Source: Margaritifera margaritifera (taxonomy: Eukaryota > Mollusca > Bivalvia > Unionida > Margaritiferidae). From it: a stretch of DNA of 64,000 nt. The stretch lies in contig JAQPZY010001626.1 in NCBI GenBank assembly GCA_029931535.1, positions 5,472,501-5,536,500 of the forward strand. Reading direction: 5' to 3'. The position numbers and the translations under genes are program-made. Positions within the stretch are counted from its first letter, which is position 1. Every line of letters starts with the position of its first letter. The notes beneath the pieces are model-generated. The model had not been told where the DNA came from. It ran no database searches and saw only the letters and a program-made list of their open reading frames with translations. Positions 1 through 10,520 of this stretch are shown one piece after another.

Positions 1-268
1 GAATTCAGTCTTTACATACATGTCTGACATGGAAGGGCATGCTTGTATTTATTTAAATTTAGTCTTTATATACATGCTTGACATGGGCATGTTTGTATTT
101 ACTTGAATTCAGTCTTTACATACATGCCTTACATGGAAGGGCATGCTTGTATTTATTTAAATTCAGTCTTTACATACATGCCTGACATGGGCATGCGTGT
201 ATTTATTGGAATTAAGTCTTTACTTACATGTCTGACATGGAAGGACTTGCTGGTATTTATTTGAATTC
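1..268. repeat. Tandem array with alternating 54/50-bp units
   Basis: Five units begin at 1, 55, 105, 159 and 209, each opening with a gaattc-like hexamer followed by agtcttta. Spacing alternates 54, 50, 54, 50, 54 bp. The long units carry 'ggaaggg' and the short ones 'ggg', so the true repeating unit is a 104-bp dimer. The array starts at the window edge and may extend to the left. Confidence 0.9.
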
Positions 269-614
269 CGGAGTTTTAAGAAAAGATCTACTCGGAATTA
301 TTATATGTTAAGATTGTGCGCTGAATGCCAAAGGTCCACGGAAGTCACATGGCCGAATAAAATAGACAATAATCCGTGCAATAGGAAAATATTTAATATA
401 TCCTTTGACAAAAGCACACTAAAATCATAATGTCAAAAGAAACACCACATCAAGACAATCACAAGTTGTGATTTGTATTATTTTTAGGGTCAAACAGATT
501 CACAGCATACCTCTTGTGGGGTTCTTTAAAAGCATAACATGATCACCTTAACACAATGTAGATGGGAAGTTCTCATTTATTGTTTTGTCTTTAGGATTGC
601 TTTTAATCGTGGAG
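269..614. other. Gene-less AT-rich stretch
   Basis: No coding sequence, RNA gene or repeat is recognisable here. A short open frame entering from 539 is produced by the tetranucleotide repeat that follows it. Confidence 0.6.
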
Positions 615-730
615 CATACACACATACATACATACACACACATACATACATACATACATACATACATACATACATACATACATACATACATACATACATA
701 CATACATACATACATACATACATACATACA
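615..730. repeat. (CATA)n microsatellite
   Basis: About 115 bp of cata repeats with a few caca interruptions at the left end. It gives a spurious open frame of Tyr-Ile-His-Thr repeats. Confidence 0.97.
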
Positions 731-1014
731 TTCACGTATTCACTACTAAAATCATCTACTTAACTAATTACAATCTCATTTTAATTAGAATTTTATGGTA
801 AAATCGTATCTATACCAATCCGCAGTCGTGTAGTTGAAAATTAGGTGATGGGTCTACTCAGATATGACTCATTAATATTCAGTTGTGTTCATATAATATT
901 GTGATCAACATTCACGTTGTTCTTGGAATGGTAGTTTACAGTTGATTCAATTAGAAAGAAATTCTTGATAAAGCTCTTAATGATTTCTCCCGTTTCTTCT
1001 CTATTGGTAAGCTA
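731..1014. other. Downstream flank of the GPCR gene
   Basis: AT-rich sequence on the 3' side of the minus-strand receptor gene. It presumably holds the 3' UTR. No second gene is visible. Confidence 0.4.
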
Positions 1015-2466
1015 CTATAATCTAATATTTTGCCTGAATTTATGAAGCTCATCTACAGGTTTCTTCATGATGATTTTTGCTAGGAGTTCTTTTACGAACT
1101 CCCTAAACTGCTTGTTACAGAAGGAATATATGATAGGATTGATGGCACTGCACAGAAGATATGACCTTAGAAACATATGGTAGGCGATATTACCAGCTGG
1201 TGTCATCGTTTTGTGTAGCTCAGGATACGCTTGCCGTATAATGACTATAATGTAAAATGGAAGGAAGCTGATTATAAAGGCCAGGGTTATTACAAACAAC
1301 ATTAAAGTGCTCCTTCCCACTTTTACAGTCATACAATTCGACCATTTTGTCCTCCCTGAATGCATTGTAGAAGATCCTCGAACTAACAAGTATCGTACTT
1401 TTCTTACTTTCCTTCCCTTCTTTCTGGTAGATCCACTCTCGGTCTCAGCGTTGACCTGCTTGTCAAGGTCCAGTTCAATACTTGGTATTCTTGACACGTT
1501 TTCATTAAGTCGTAGAGACTGTAAGTCGTTGTTCTTTAAACGACAGTGAGGAGAGAACGACGGAGAAGGGCTCTTTGAGGAGATACTCGCCGTTTGAATG
1601 AAACCGCAGCTTGTTCCATCATCATCCCGAGTCGGCTCAATGACATTTAATTTAATTACTTGTTCCTGATTGTTTACACCGGAACTCGAAGATTTGTCCA
1701 CCGATTTCTCGTCTATCACTTTTTCGACAGTACTACAGTTCTTTTCCTTAAACCTCCGGTGGTGGTAAATCTGCATTCCAATACAGTAGTAAAGTACAGA
1801 CAACGCGATGAAGATTATAACGGTGATTAATCCCATGATTCCAAAGTAAACTAAAGGAATCGGCGATGAATCGTATTTGTTCTCGAGACGACATAGTTTT
1901 CCTGCAACACCAGGAGCGATTGGGACAGTATGCGTTCCGTAGAATACAAGGAATGGACTGGTTGTTACCAGGGATGTGATAATGCTAGCGATGCAGATCC
2001 ATTTGGATGTCTTTTCACAAAACGATTTATCATAGGGACGACATATTCTCTTGAAGCGGTCTACGGCAATACCAACTAGAATGAAAGTGGATGACGTATT
2101 CATTACATAAGTGGAGAACCGTGACAGTTTACAAACAACAGGGTAGTCAAACATAATGGAGTGAGACATAATAAAGATCTCCATAGGCAGGGTCGTCATA
2201 CAGTTGACCAGGTCCAGAACGGCGAGGAAAAGTATGTATATTCGTGATGTACTTTTCCGCCATTTCAGAAAATATATATATAAGACCATTATATTCCCTG
2301 GTATCCCAAGAACCATCAATAATGTTGTGTAAATGATGGCCAATAGCTGATACCGGAATAGCTGGTTACTGAGTAAATAGAGGATATTAGAATCACTGTA
2401 GCTAGTGTTGTTCAATAACGAACTGGTGTTTTGTGCAAGCGAAACCGAACTAGAGTGACTCGCCAT
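1015..2466 (-). CDS. Class A (rhodopsin-like) GPCR, single exon
   Basis: A 483-residue seven-transmembrane receptor encoded without introns. It would sit in the plasma membrane and signal through G proteins; the ligand is unknown. Landmarks seen: Asn-linked sites in the N-terminus (about N13, N19, N20); TM1 about 40-66 with GN at 57-58; TM2 about 76-99 with D85; C112 at the top of TM3 and C192 in the second extracellular loop, which would form the conserved disulfide; 'DRF' at 136-138 in place of DRY; W156 in TM4; TM5 about 203-229; a long Ser-rich and basic third intracellular loop of about 150 residues; TM6 about 387-410 ending 'SFLPFY' (Phe401 in place of the usual Trp of CWxP); NPIIY at 443-447; and a basic tail. 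The start is the first Met of the frame and gives a normal-length N-terminus. Peptide-type orphan receptors of lophotrochozoans have this architecture, so a neuropeptide receptor is likely but unproven. The frame is intact. Confidence 0.93.
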   Translation of the reverse strand: MASHSSSVSLAQNTSSLLNNTSYSDSNILYLLSNQLFRYQLLAIIYTTLLMVLGIPGNIMVLYIYFLKWRKSTSRIYILFLAVLDLVNCMTTLPMEIFIMSHSIMFDYPVVCKLSRFSTYVMNTSSTFILVGIAVDRFKRICRPYDKSFCEKTSKWICIASIITSLVTTSPFLVFYGTHTVPIAPGVAGKLCRLENKYDSSPIPLVYFGIMGLITVIIFIALSVLYYCIGMQIYHHRRFKEKNCSTVEKVIDEKSVDKSSSSGVNNQEQVIKLNVIEPTRDDDGTSCGFIQTASISSKSPSPSFSPHCRLKNNDLQSLRLNENVSRIPSIELDLDKQVNAETESGSTRKKGRKVRKVRYLLVRGSSTMHSGRTKWSNCMTVKVGRSTLMLFVITLAFIISFLPFYIIVIIRQAYPELHKTMTPAGNIAYHMFLRSYLLCSAINPIIYSFCNKQFREFVKELLAKIIMKKPVDELHKFRQNIRL

Positions 2467-2740
2467 GTTGTGTTCTGACTAAAATAATTTCTTGGGAGAG
2501 CACATGTACATGTTAAAAAATTTCTTTTGGCTGCATGGACACGACACAGGAAATACAAGAAAATGCCTCACTAGTGGAGTTTTATTGTCTTTAAGGTCGT
2601 TCCTGGGGGAGACTTCAATAACAGCCATACAACTAAACAGGTTATAAAATCAAGGAAAATTGAATATGTTTCATTTTAAACTTCCATCCCTCTTTAGAAT
2701 ATGCGATGTGATCGGTGATCTATAAAATAATATTGTCTTA
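2467..2740. other. Upstream flank of the GPCR gene
   Basis: This should contain the 5' UTR and/or promoter of the minus-strand GPCR. No clear TATA box or initiator could be assigned. Confidence 0.3.
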
Positions 2741-2800
2741 CTTCTAGGAGCACACCTTTATACACAGCTACTTCTAGGAGCACACCTTTATACACAGCTA
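2741..2800. repeat. Perfect 30-bp tandem duplication
   Basis: Two identical 30-bp units (2741-2770, 2771-2800) starting cttctaggagcacaccttta. Perfect identity suggests a recent slippage or repair event upstream of the GPCR. Confidence 0.97.
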
Positions 2801-3594
2801 AAGGAAATCACAATCTTCACACGTGCTTTATATGAGTGCCAGCTTCAGAAAGAGAAACACATTCAACTATCCCTTCATGCAGCGCTTTTCTACAGACAAC
2901 AATATCTTGCTTGAAATTAGTGTGGCGTGCAGATTTCAGACATCATTTGAAAGTAATCACAAACAAGGCGAGGTCGTATGTATTGGCACGCGTGAGGGCA
3001 GTTGTCCAATCTCTAATGGCTAGTCTGGAAAAATAAAAAATAAAAAAACCAAAAGAACAATCTGCAATCTTTCACGGTTTTAAAGTCAAATTTCCACTGT
3101 GAATGTAATCTGAAACAGAACATAAGACAGTGATAATGATCCACTGTACTATGGATAAAATAGCACAGAACTAACATGATAGTGTTTTCCTTCTTTAATT
3201 TTATGTTCAAGTCATGCACTGATTCCTGTGGCGTTTTAAAACGATAATAAATCATGTTCACATTGATGTCATAAAATTGTAAGTCTTAAAAGGTATGCAA
3301 CATGTCACTCGCCGCAAATGTCCGCGGCATAAGTATATTCATAACAAGAAAATTAAACAAATATTTATCGAGGTCAAATATTTTCTTATATCCCTACTAG
3401 GTGCTCAGACCTAATTAATGAAAACGGAGACAAGCACGACTCACATATAAAGGAAGTTCAGATTCACAGCAATTAATAATATTTATCAACGAATACCAAA
3501 ATGTAATTATGATTAATACTGACGAGGAAGAAATAAAAAATTTCATATGGCTCTAAAGAATTGTCTTGAACGTATGCATTTATACGACGTGATA
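2801..3594. other. Gene-less AT-rich stretch
   Basis: Short overlapping open frames exist on both strands but show no domain, repeat or splice pattern that I recognise. I see no gene here. Confidence 0.5.
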
Positions 3595-3965
3595 TTAGTC
3601 AATGTAGTGAGTTCAACAGCGAAAGAACTAGTGAGAAATATTTACTATATATTGACGTGATCTAAGTCAATGAAGTGAGTTCAACAGAGAAGGAACTAGT
3701 GAGAAATATTTACCAGTTATATGACGTGATCTTAGTCAATGAAATGAGTTCAACAGCGAAAGAACTAGTGAGAAATATTTGCAATTTATATGACATGACC
3801 TTAGTCAATGTAGTGAGTTCAACAGCGAAAGAACTAGTGAGCAATATTTACCATTTATATGGCATAATCTTGGTCAATGTAGTGAGTTCAACAGCAAAAG
3901 AATTAGTCACAAATATTTACCATTTATATAGTCAATGTAGTGAGTTCAACAGTGAATACAAGTAG
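3595..3965 (+). repeat. 69-bp minisatellite with an open 23-codon unit
   Basis: The anchor 'gttcaacag' recurs at 3611, 3679, 3748, 3817, 3886 and 3944. Spacing is 68, 69, 69, 69 and 58 bp. Since 69 is 3 x 23, one frame stays open for 96 codons (3675-3965) with a repeating core like SSTAKELVRNIY. The last unit has lost 11 bp. I read it as a minisatellite that happens to be open, not a gene, because there is no unique sequence around it. Confidence 0.9.
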
Positions 3966-4600
3966 AACCAGTATACTTATGACAGAAAAGACTAAGGTCA
4001 CTGTTCTAAGAAATTGCCAATTAGATATTTAACTTACCTTGATAAGAAGACATTTTGCTATGTTGTTGAAGCTTGAAGTTGTCTCTGAGCTACAAAACAC
4101 TGCATGCGATCCATCACAAAATTTCCCAGTCATAGTTTCTGCGGAACCTGTAAACACGAAAATAATATAAAAAAGCTGTTGAATCTCAAAAGCAAAAATA
4201 TTAATTATGTTATAAATACATAATTCATTTAACCACTGTTACAATAATTGTAAACTTAACCTACGCATCTAATCGTGACGATGTATGATAGGTCTCACAG
4301 ATAATAAAAATGTTCATCAGTTTTAATTGTGAGAGATTATCGGCAGAAAAATCACTTGTATCGAGAGAACGAAAGAGGAGTTAAATATATACCCATGTCC
4401 GGTCGGTTATGAGAGAAAGGTATAACATATTATGACGAGAAATAAACTTTCTTACAAACCAACATCCACACTTACAATCCAATATTCATCTTAACAAACT
4501 AACCGTTTTACGTCGGGTCGCTTTATATAGTGAGAGTAGAATGTAACAAAACTTTATATTTTGATTAAGTGTCACCATAAAACGATCACAAAACTTTGTA
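3966..4600. other. Gene-less stretch before the Polinton relic
   Basis: AT-rich with no recognised gene. If the Polinton once had a left terminal inverted repeat it should lie here, but none could be matched to sequence near 12.2 kb. Confidence 0.4.
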
Positions 4601-4636
4601 GAAAAGCCAAAAGTGAAGCGACTATGACAACGTTCT

Positions 4637-7600
4637 GTGTCGCCCTACACGAGGAGAGCAGTGTTAGAACAAATACCTTCCAGTGATCGCGATCGTGGGA
4701 TGATTGATTCCTATGCATCACCACCACCACCACTATTGCCACCACCCCCACTACTATCATTGGCATCATCACCAAGAAAGTCAAGACCGACCAAGAGTAA
4801 AAGTCGCTCTGTACAACCCGAGGATTATTTCTATACCAAACCCATGAACAGGATAACTTCCAGAAACGTTCGAATGACAGTATACACTAGATTGTCAGAG
4901 TCATTGATTTTAAATCAGATGTCCCCGCAGAAAAAGTGGCCGTTTCTATTACTGACTTGTTTGATTCTACATTGGAAAAATTGAAACAACACAACAGTGT
5001 CAGGCTGAAGATCAAGATTGTTTCCCCCTTTCTATCACACATGACAGTTTGAAATCTGCAGTATGCATCAAATTTAGCAGGTCCGATGAATGAATGGCTT
5101 CCAAATTCATCGACAAAAAAATCGAAACCTGCAGCAATCCAAGGACAAATTCGATATCACAGATGGAAAAACGATCGTGTATATGACTCACATCACACCT
5201 CCTTCAATCTGCTGACAGCGTCGCAAAGTGTTATTCGTGGATCGGCTCGGGACCATCGAAAGAAGTATAGTCAAGATTGACAACTACCAAGACAACATGT
5301 TTTTAGCACGTGTTATCGTGGAACCTAGAGCTTAAGCATAGAAAACCGATATCAGAATGGGAGATATTATGGAAAAACATTAAACAATCGCACCGACCCA
5401 AACAACGAAGAGAAGCGGAGACACTTTATGAACACGCTGCAATATCTTAAGAGACCGTGTGTGGACCGCATAAGATGTGTTAGCCCCTCGCTATACTTTT
5501 AAAGTACACACACAAGTGATACGAGGAGATCTCCTGTTTCGACGACCCACTGTTTCAGACGGAAGATACATCTACGTGCATCATCACCAAAGTTATTTTG
5601 GCGCTATTGCCAATATCAAACGATTTCTCAAATACTCATATTTTGACGAAAATGTAACAAAAGATTCAACAATCGGGAGTGACATTCACGTTGTGAGAGA
5701 GATGTCGTCAGTGTTAGGAGTCGAGTCCTTGTGTTCCTGAAGGAAAAAGAACGATTGTTCATTCCACAAATGGGCAAAAACGTGTGAGTCAAGTTTGTTA
5801 CGATCAAGACAGAATGAAAGAGTTCACACAGAAGAAAAGCGCTTGGGACTTACTTGTTGTGTGGCAAAAATGTGGACAGAATCTTCGTTCCAATTTGAGA
5901 GACTCTCACGTTTGTTCAGAACAGAAACGATGTCATATTTGTCATCACGTCGTCAATTTAGATCATCAGTGTTGCTCTCAGCGATACGTCGACGAACAAG
6001 ACGAAGGGATTGATAACCAGAACATGAAGTAAAAGAAATGGACCATCAAGTAGACTTTATCTTTTTTGTGATTAAAGAATCTGGAATTAACGTATCTAAC
6101 TTTTGTGTGACCCATCTAGCTTGCAGTGAATGTGTTCAGCAACCTTTATTATGTTAATACAATTATGGCTCACAATATTCAAGGTTACGAAGGACAGTTT
6201 CTTTATAAACATTTTGCAGAAAAGAGAACCGGATACCCACCAGTGACTATGAACAGATATAAGATCATTCACCTGAAAACATGAACAATACAGTTAAAAG
6301 GTTTCATGAGTTAGTTGATTATGTTTTGAATGAATGAAATGGTTAAAGGATATTTTCTTCCCTTTTTCAACACGGAGGAAAACCAACACTTAGTTGTACC
6401 CCATTTGCTAGATGCACAGTATTACGACCCAGACAAAATGTGGGTGGAGCATCGGAAAGCTTCCTACACATGATGCCAGACCCATTATCTGACACGTTTG
6501 ACTTTCAACAAGAACTGCTCAACATTTTACGACGTAGTTGTAGAGAATTTCGACAGTTGTTTCTCGAGCACAGTGGTATTTATCCTTTGAAGGTTTCATA
6601 TACCATTACCAAGGCTTGTATATTGGTGTACTGTAAGAATTTCCTGCTCGAGAACACGCTAGCTATTGTGCGACCCCAAACGTATCAATATGTCAGCCGT
6701 AGGCATTCGGCAAAGGCTTCGCTGTTGTTACATTGCTTCTGCAAGACTCAAGAAAAGTGGATACAACATGCCAGAAACGGTAGATAAAATATGACTGATC
6801 CTTGACCGGTCGATGGTTACGATTTGTAAAGTTCATAAATCGTGTACGAATTTCATGGATATCTATGGCACAGATGTGAATCGTGATATCCTAACTGAGA
6901 ACTGAAAATTCCAGATACTGGGTTTACCATGGAAGTCCTGCAAGAAAGAACTTACGAAAGAAGCCAGAACATAGAAGCCCAAGGATACCTCGAGGTGGAA
7001 ATATGGGAGCACAAATATGAGTGCCTTCTGAAAACTGACCCAGAATTTGAACGCGTCATCGAAGACTACGACGTAATGGAAATGAAACCTTTGGATCCTC
7101 GGGACAGTTTGTTTGGAGGAGGTACCAATGCCACACGCCTTTTGTACGATGCAGACGAATCTAAAGGAGTACAAATCAAGTATATCGACGTGTGATCGTA
7201 GTACTCTTGGGTAACCCCATGATCCACACAAGATTACACGTGTGACGGATCACCAAGTGGTTAGTAAACGTTGGTGAAAGTATATAAAATTGTCTACGAT
7301 AAACGGGTGTTAGTTACCGATTACAACTTCATCGCTTATGGTTATCATTGAGTGAAAACTAAAGGTAGAGTCAAAGGGATGAGACAGTTTTCACCAGAGA
7401 CCTCAACAAAGCAAAAACATAACTTCTCTACAGATGCTTTCTATATAGATAAAAGATGAATGTGATGTTGTCCTCAAGCATAAGACTGAAAGTGATGCTG
7501 TCACCGTGCCGAACTCTGGATGTCATCATTATCTCTATTACAATTTACACTTTACACCACAAGTACAGTGAAACCGATCGTTCCAGAGCGACCGCCACCT

Positions 7601-7640
7601 TCTTATGGAGAATCATGGACGAGATCAGAATGCACATGTA
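4637..7640 (+). pseudogene. polB: Polinton type-B DNA polymerase, broken
   Basis: Remnant of the protein-primed family B polymerase that replicates Polintons. An open N-terminal piece (4637-4984) is Pro/Ser-rich and basic. A Cys/His cluster 'CHICHHVVNLDHQC' lies near 5925-5970. An exonuclease-region motif AHNIQGYEGQF starts at 6168 in the same frame. From 6440 the reading moves to another frame and continues with stops to 7195. It includes 'YEFHGYLWHRC' at 6845 and RDSLFGGGTNATRLLYD at 7100, and ends in VQIKYIDV. Sequence typical of the polymerase C-terminus then follows within about 130 bp ('KTKGRVKG' near 7350). Most of the palm and thumb therefore seems deleted. At least one frameshift and several stops make it inactive. 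Confidence 0.85.
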
Positions 7641-7654
7641 TATCGTGACTTGAC

Positions 7655-7826
7655 AGTAGATTGAGCACATTCAAAGGAAAATGGCCGCAATATCTGGAAG
7701 GACCCACTCCCAAAGCTTTAGCTAGAGCAGGATTTGTGTACGTGGGAAAATCAATATCTGGGAAAATCAAACAAAACAGAGGCGCGCGTACGAACAGAAA
7801 CCCCTACCAGTTGTCTTTAGAGCAAT
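7655..7826 (+). pseudogene. BIR-like (IAP-type) fragment
   Basis: One frame open to 7826 begins SRLSTFKGKWPQ and continues with LARAGFVYVG. This matches the first half of a baculovirus-IAP repeat: Arg-Leu-x-Thr-Phe, Trp-Pro, then Leu-Ala-x-Ala-Gly-Phe-x-Tyr-x-Gly. The second half, which should carry the zinc-binding Cys and His residues, is not visible. It lies directly behind the polymerase relic, so it was probably an accessory gene of the element. BIR proteins inhibit apoptosis. Here it is only a fragment, and chance similarity cannot be excluded. Confidence 0.4.
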
Positions 7827-7924
7827 AGCTCCAGAAGCAGCATCAAACAAAAACACGATTACCTATGTGAGTATCCTCTACTCCGTTTTTGATGTCACCA
7901 GCTCATAATGATAATACCGTCGAT

Positions 7925-8211
7925 AGATCTACTCCTCCTCCATCTCCTCCTCTTCCTACTTCGTCTTCTTCTATCGTTGCTGCGGCTGTGATAAAAGTGG
8001 CACAGCCCAAGAAAAAGTCCAAGACAGAACGGGTGTGTTACGAAGCTGAATAGATCTGTTGAAACAAGAACTCAACCGATTTAGTCCGTTGGAAACATCT
8101 CCTTTGTCTCGTCCAGGGTCCACGATAAAGCTCGTACTGACAAGAAGTGGACACGAGTACTTGTATAACAAAGGACGTTTTTACATTTTCGAATCAGTCA
8201 ATTTGACATGA
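7925..8211 (+). pseudogene. Small Polinton-region ORF, one frameshift
   Basis: A frame open to a stop at 8051 holds a Pro/Ser tract and a basic patch 'AQPKKKSKTERV'. A second frame, open from about 8056 to 8208, continues with codon-like sequence including 'LVLTRSGHEYLYNKGRF'. The two abut, so a single frameshift near 8053 is likely. Family not recognised. Position and composition fit a small basic virion or core protein of the element. Confidence 0.4.
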
Positions 8212-8389
8212 TGTCATCCCCCACGATATCATGGCATGTTGTCATCATGCACCTCATCGTCGTTAAAAGGCTCATAAAATTGGGAACGATGCAATACCCA
8301 CTCGTTACCCAAAGCTTGGGATATGTTGTCAGAGTAAACCAAAACTAAAACACCGATGCTAAAACAGACCATTCAAAAGGCCCCCAAAC

Positions 8390-8482
8390 AAAGTATTGAT
8401 ACCTTATGGGATGATACCATTGTTGGCCAAAGTAGCTGCGTCCATGTTAGGAGCGATATCTGGTGTGATTAATGGTGGATAG
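8390..8482 (+). pseudogene. Hydrophobic Gly/Ala-rich core-protein fragment
   Basis: A frame ending at the stop 8480 contains PYGMIPLLAKVAASMLGAIS, a short hydrophobic Gly/Ala segment preceded by basic residues. Small virion proteins of Polintons and adintoviruses have this kind of membrane-active segment. Assignment rests on composition and neighbourhood only. Confidence 0.35.
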
Positions 8483-8739
8483 ACCTCCACCATTGGTATG
8501 AGCAGAGAATACCGCACTTGCAATCGAATCCTAATCTTAGCGAGATGGACAAGTTACAACAAGACAACAGTATTTGATAGATCGATCAGGCCTGTCAGAA
8601 ACGGAAATTGATTGCATCGTCTTCAAACATTTCACTAGAAAGCTTCAGACGAAACAACGAATCCCACTCTAAGTGCTCTTAATAATTTGACACCGAAGAA
8701 GAAATAACATAACTGGCTACGACGACCACTGCCATTGCC

Positions 8740-9057
8740 ATGTACTCTTCTTTGGCAGACGGTGCTTTACTAAGGCAAGTGGACCACATGGTTCCCAAAG
8801 GAATGCATAGGAGAGCACTTTTGCTTTCACGCGTCCTAAAAGATCATTCCCACATGTCCTACGACGAACAACATCGCTTAGTGTATCAAATACTACCGAT
8901 TTCAAGATCCAATGTGGTAGAATTGCTCAACAATGCTCTTTGATACCGTCAACAATTTGAACCCGTGGGATGGCAACAGATCTCCTTAGGACTGAGCGAA
9001 GTCAATTTACCACAAGATGCAGTAGGTAATATCCAACGTTGGCGATACATTCAATGA
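8740..9057 (+). pseudogene. Conserved-looking Polinton ORF with one stop
   Basis: One frame runs from 8740 to 9057, interrupted once by a stop at 8941. It is rich in charged and hydrophobic residues and free of low complexity. Visible words include MVPKGMHRRALLL and, after the stop, LPQDAVGNIQRWRYIQ. I do not recognise the family. The uniform frame suggests a recently intact accessory or virion protein of the element. Confidence 0.5.
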
Positions 9058-9069
9058 ATTTTACAATCA

Positions 9070-9309
9070 ATGCCTACGCTGGCAGAGCACGAGGAACAGG
9101 AGGAAGAGGAAACATTGAAAGAGGGGAAAGACAGGGAAGAGTTTCAAACCTCACCAGCTAAAACACCTACGTCAACGACAACATTAAGTCTTGCAGCCAC
9201 TTCGACACCTCGATACAGCGATACACCGATTTCGAAATGGAATGAAAGCATGGGTAAAAAGAGAATAATATCGACGCTATATTATAATAATCAAAAAAGA
9301 AGGAAGTGA
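9070..9309 (+). CDS. Short acidic ORF in the Polinton region
   Basis: A 79-codon frame with a Glu-rich start (EHEEQEEEE), a Thr/Ser/Pro middle and a basic end (NNQKRRK). No domain seen. It is probably the tail of the preceding gene or a disordered element protein, and is not likely to be expressed. Confidence 0.3.
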   Translation: MPTLAEHEEQEEEETLKEGKDREEFQTSPAKTPTSTTTLSLAATSTPRYSDTPISKWNESMGKKRIISTLYYNNQKRRK

Positions 9310-9450
9310 GGGGGAAAAAAAACCCATCACATCCGGTCTGGCATTATTGTGAATTCCCATTCCTCTTCGTACACGCCAAGGATCACCACCACAACAGCCA
9401 TAACAACCACAAGAACAGAAGAGCATAGGAAATTGGTTGATTGATTGAGC

Positions 9451-10520
9451 ATGGATATACCTTTGGCTACCATTTACCACAACCCTGCACAAGCTGCTGG
9501 CTACGGAGGAATTCAAAACTTGTATCGTACTGCAAAAGCAAACCTCAACAGTGTACGCCTCCACGATGTACGATGATCGTTTCAAGAATAAACCCATTCG
9601 AATCAAATCGCCAAGAAGTCAGAAAGTGGTAGCAGGTAACGGTCGTCATTGGGAAACATATTTGCCTGATGGTCCACAATTTGCTTCGTACAGTCTAGGC
9701 TACAATAATATGTTTTGTGTGATCGATGTGTTTTGAAAATATGCTTGGGTTATTCCTCTGACATTTAAAAATTCCAAGTTAGTTCGAGCTCTGAAAGGTG
9801 TGTCGACACCCTCTGTGATGGCCACTGAATTTATCAATCGATAGTTTCAGGAGGAATTGAAGAAACGACATATTAATTTATTCTCAAACACGAAATCCTG
9901 AGTTTAAATCTAGTGACGTCCAACGTTTTTAAAGAATAGGAAATGAACATATGTGGTAATATTTAACACATTAGCACACAATAAAATGCATCGACGTGCT
10001 ACCACATTCTGTGAAAGCTATAATGAATCATACCATTACACTATCAGACAAGTGAAAACCCAAAAGGAAGTGAAAGCGTTTGATCGATTGTATGGAATCT
10101 CCGAGAAATCAAATAACAACTCAGTATATCACAGAAACAGCCGTAGTCGTCATCCTATACTTGTGTTGAAAACGGGAGATCGGGTTTGTATCGGACAATG
10201 AAACGCACATTCGACAAATGATATTTACCTAACTGACAGCATAATTGCGTTGCGTGGCGGGACAAGTCCGTGTACGTCACCCACCAGTCTATAAAGGTGA
10301 AGGTATGAATGGAGAAACTTTAAAGGACCGTTTTACTTGCCCAAGTCACAACGGGTGACCAAGAAACACGACGACGTCTTCGATATTCAGAGCATCCTCG
10401 ACCAAAGAACACGCAAAGTGGGAAAACGTCGCATCAGAGAAGTGAGAGTATGTTGAAAATTTATCCGCCTTGTTTCGATTCTTGGATTGCAGCATCGCAA
10501 ATCATTGATTATAAAAAAGC
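9451..10520 (+). pseudogene. int: Polinton integrase (rve core plus chromodomain), broken
   Basis: Relic of the retroviral-type integrase that inserts Polintons. It starts at ATG 9451 (MDIPLATIYHNPAQAAGYGG), which fits the family's N-terminus. The core continues in another frame (9551-9736) with FASYSLGYNNMFCVIDVF; the CVID Asp is at 9725. KYAWVIPL follows after a stop. Later parts lie at 9953-10201 (GDRVCIGQ), then 'GMNGETLK' near 10300 in a third frame, then a chromodomain-like end from about 10379 with basic residues and 'FDSWI'. The first catalytic Asp is not evident at its expected place (WETYLPDG). At least three frame changes plus stops make it dead. Confidence 0.85.

Noticed and set aside
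539..763. 74-codon frame rich in Tyr-Ile-His-Thr
   Set aside because: Created entirely by the (CATA)n microsatellite.
3675..3965. 96-codon frame with 23-residue repeats
   Set aside because: Explained by a 69-bp minisatellite; no non-repetitive coding sequence around it.
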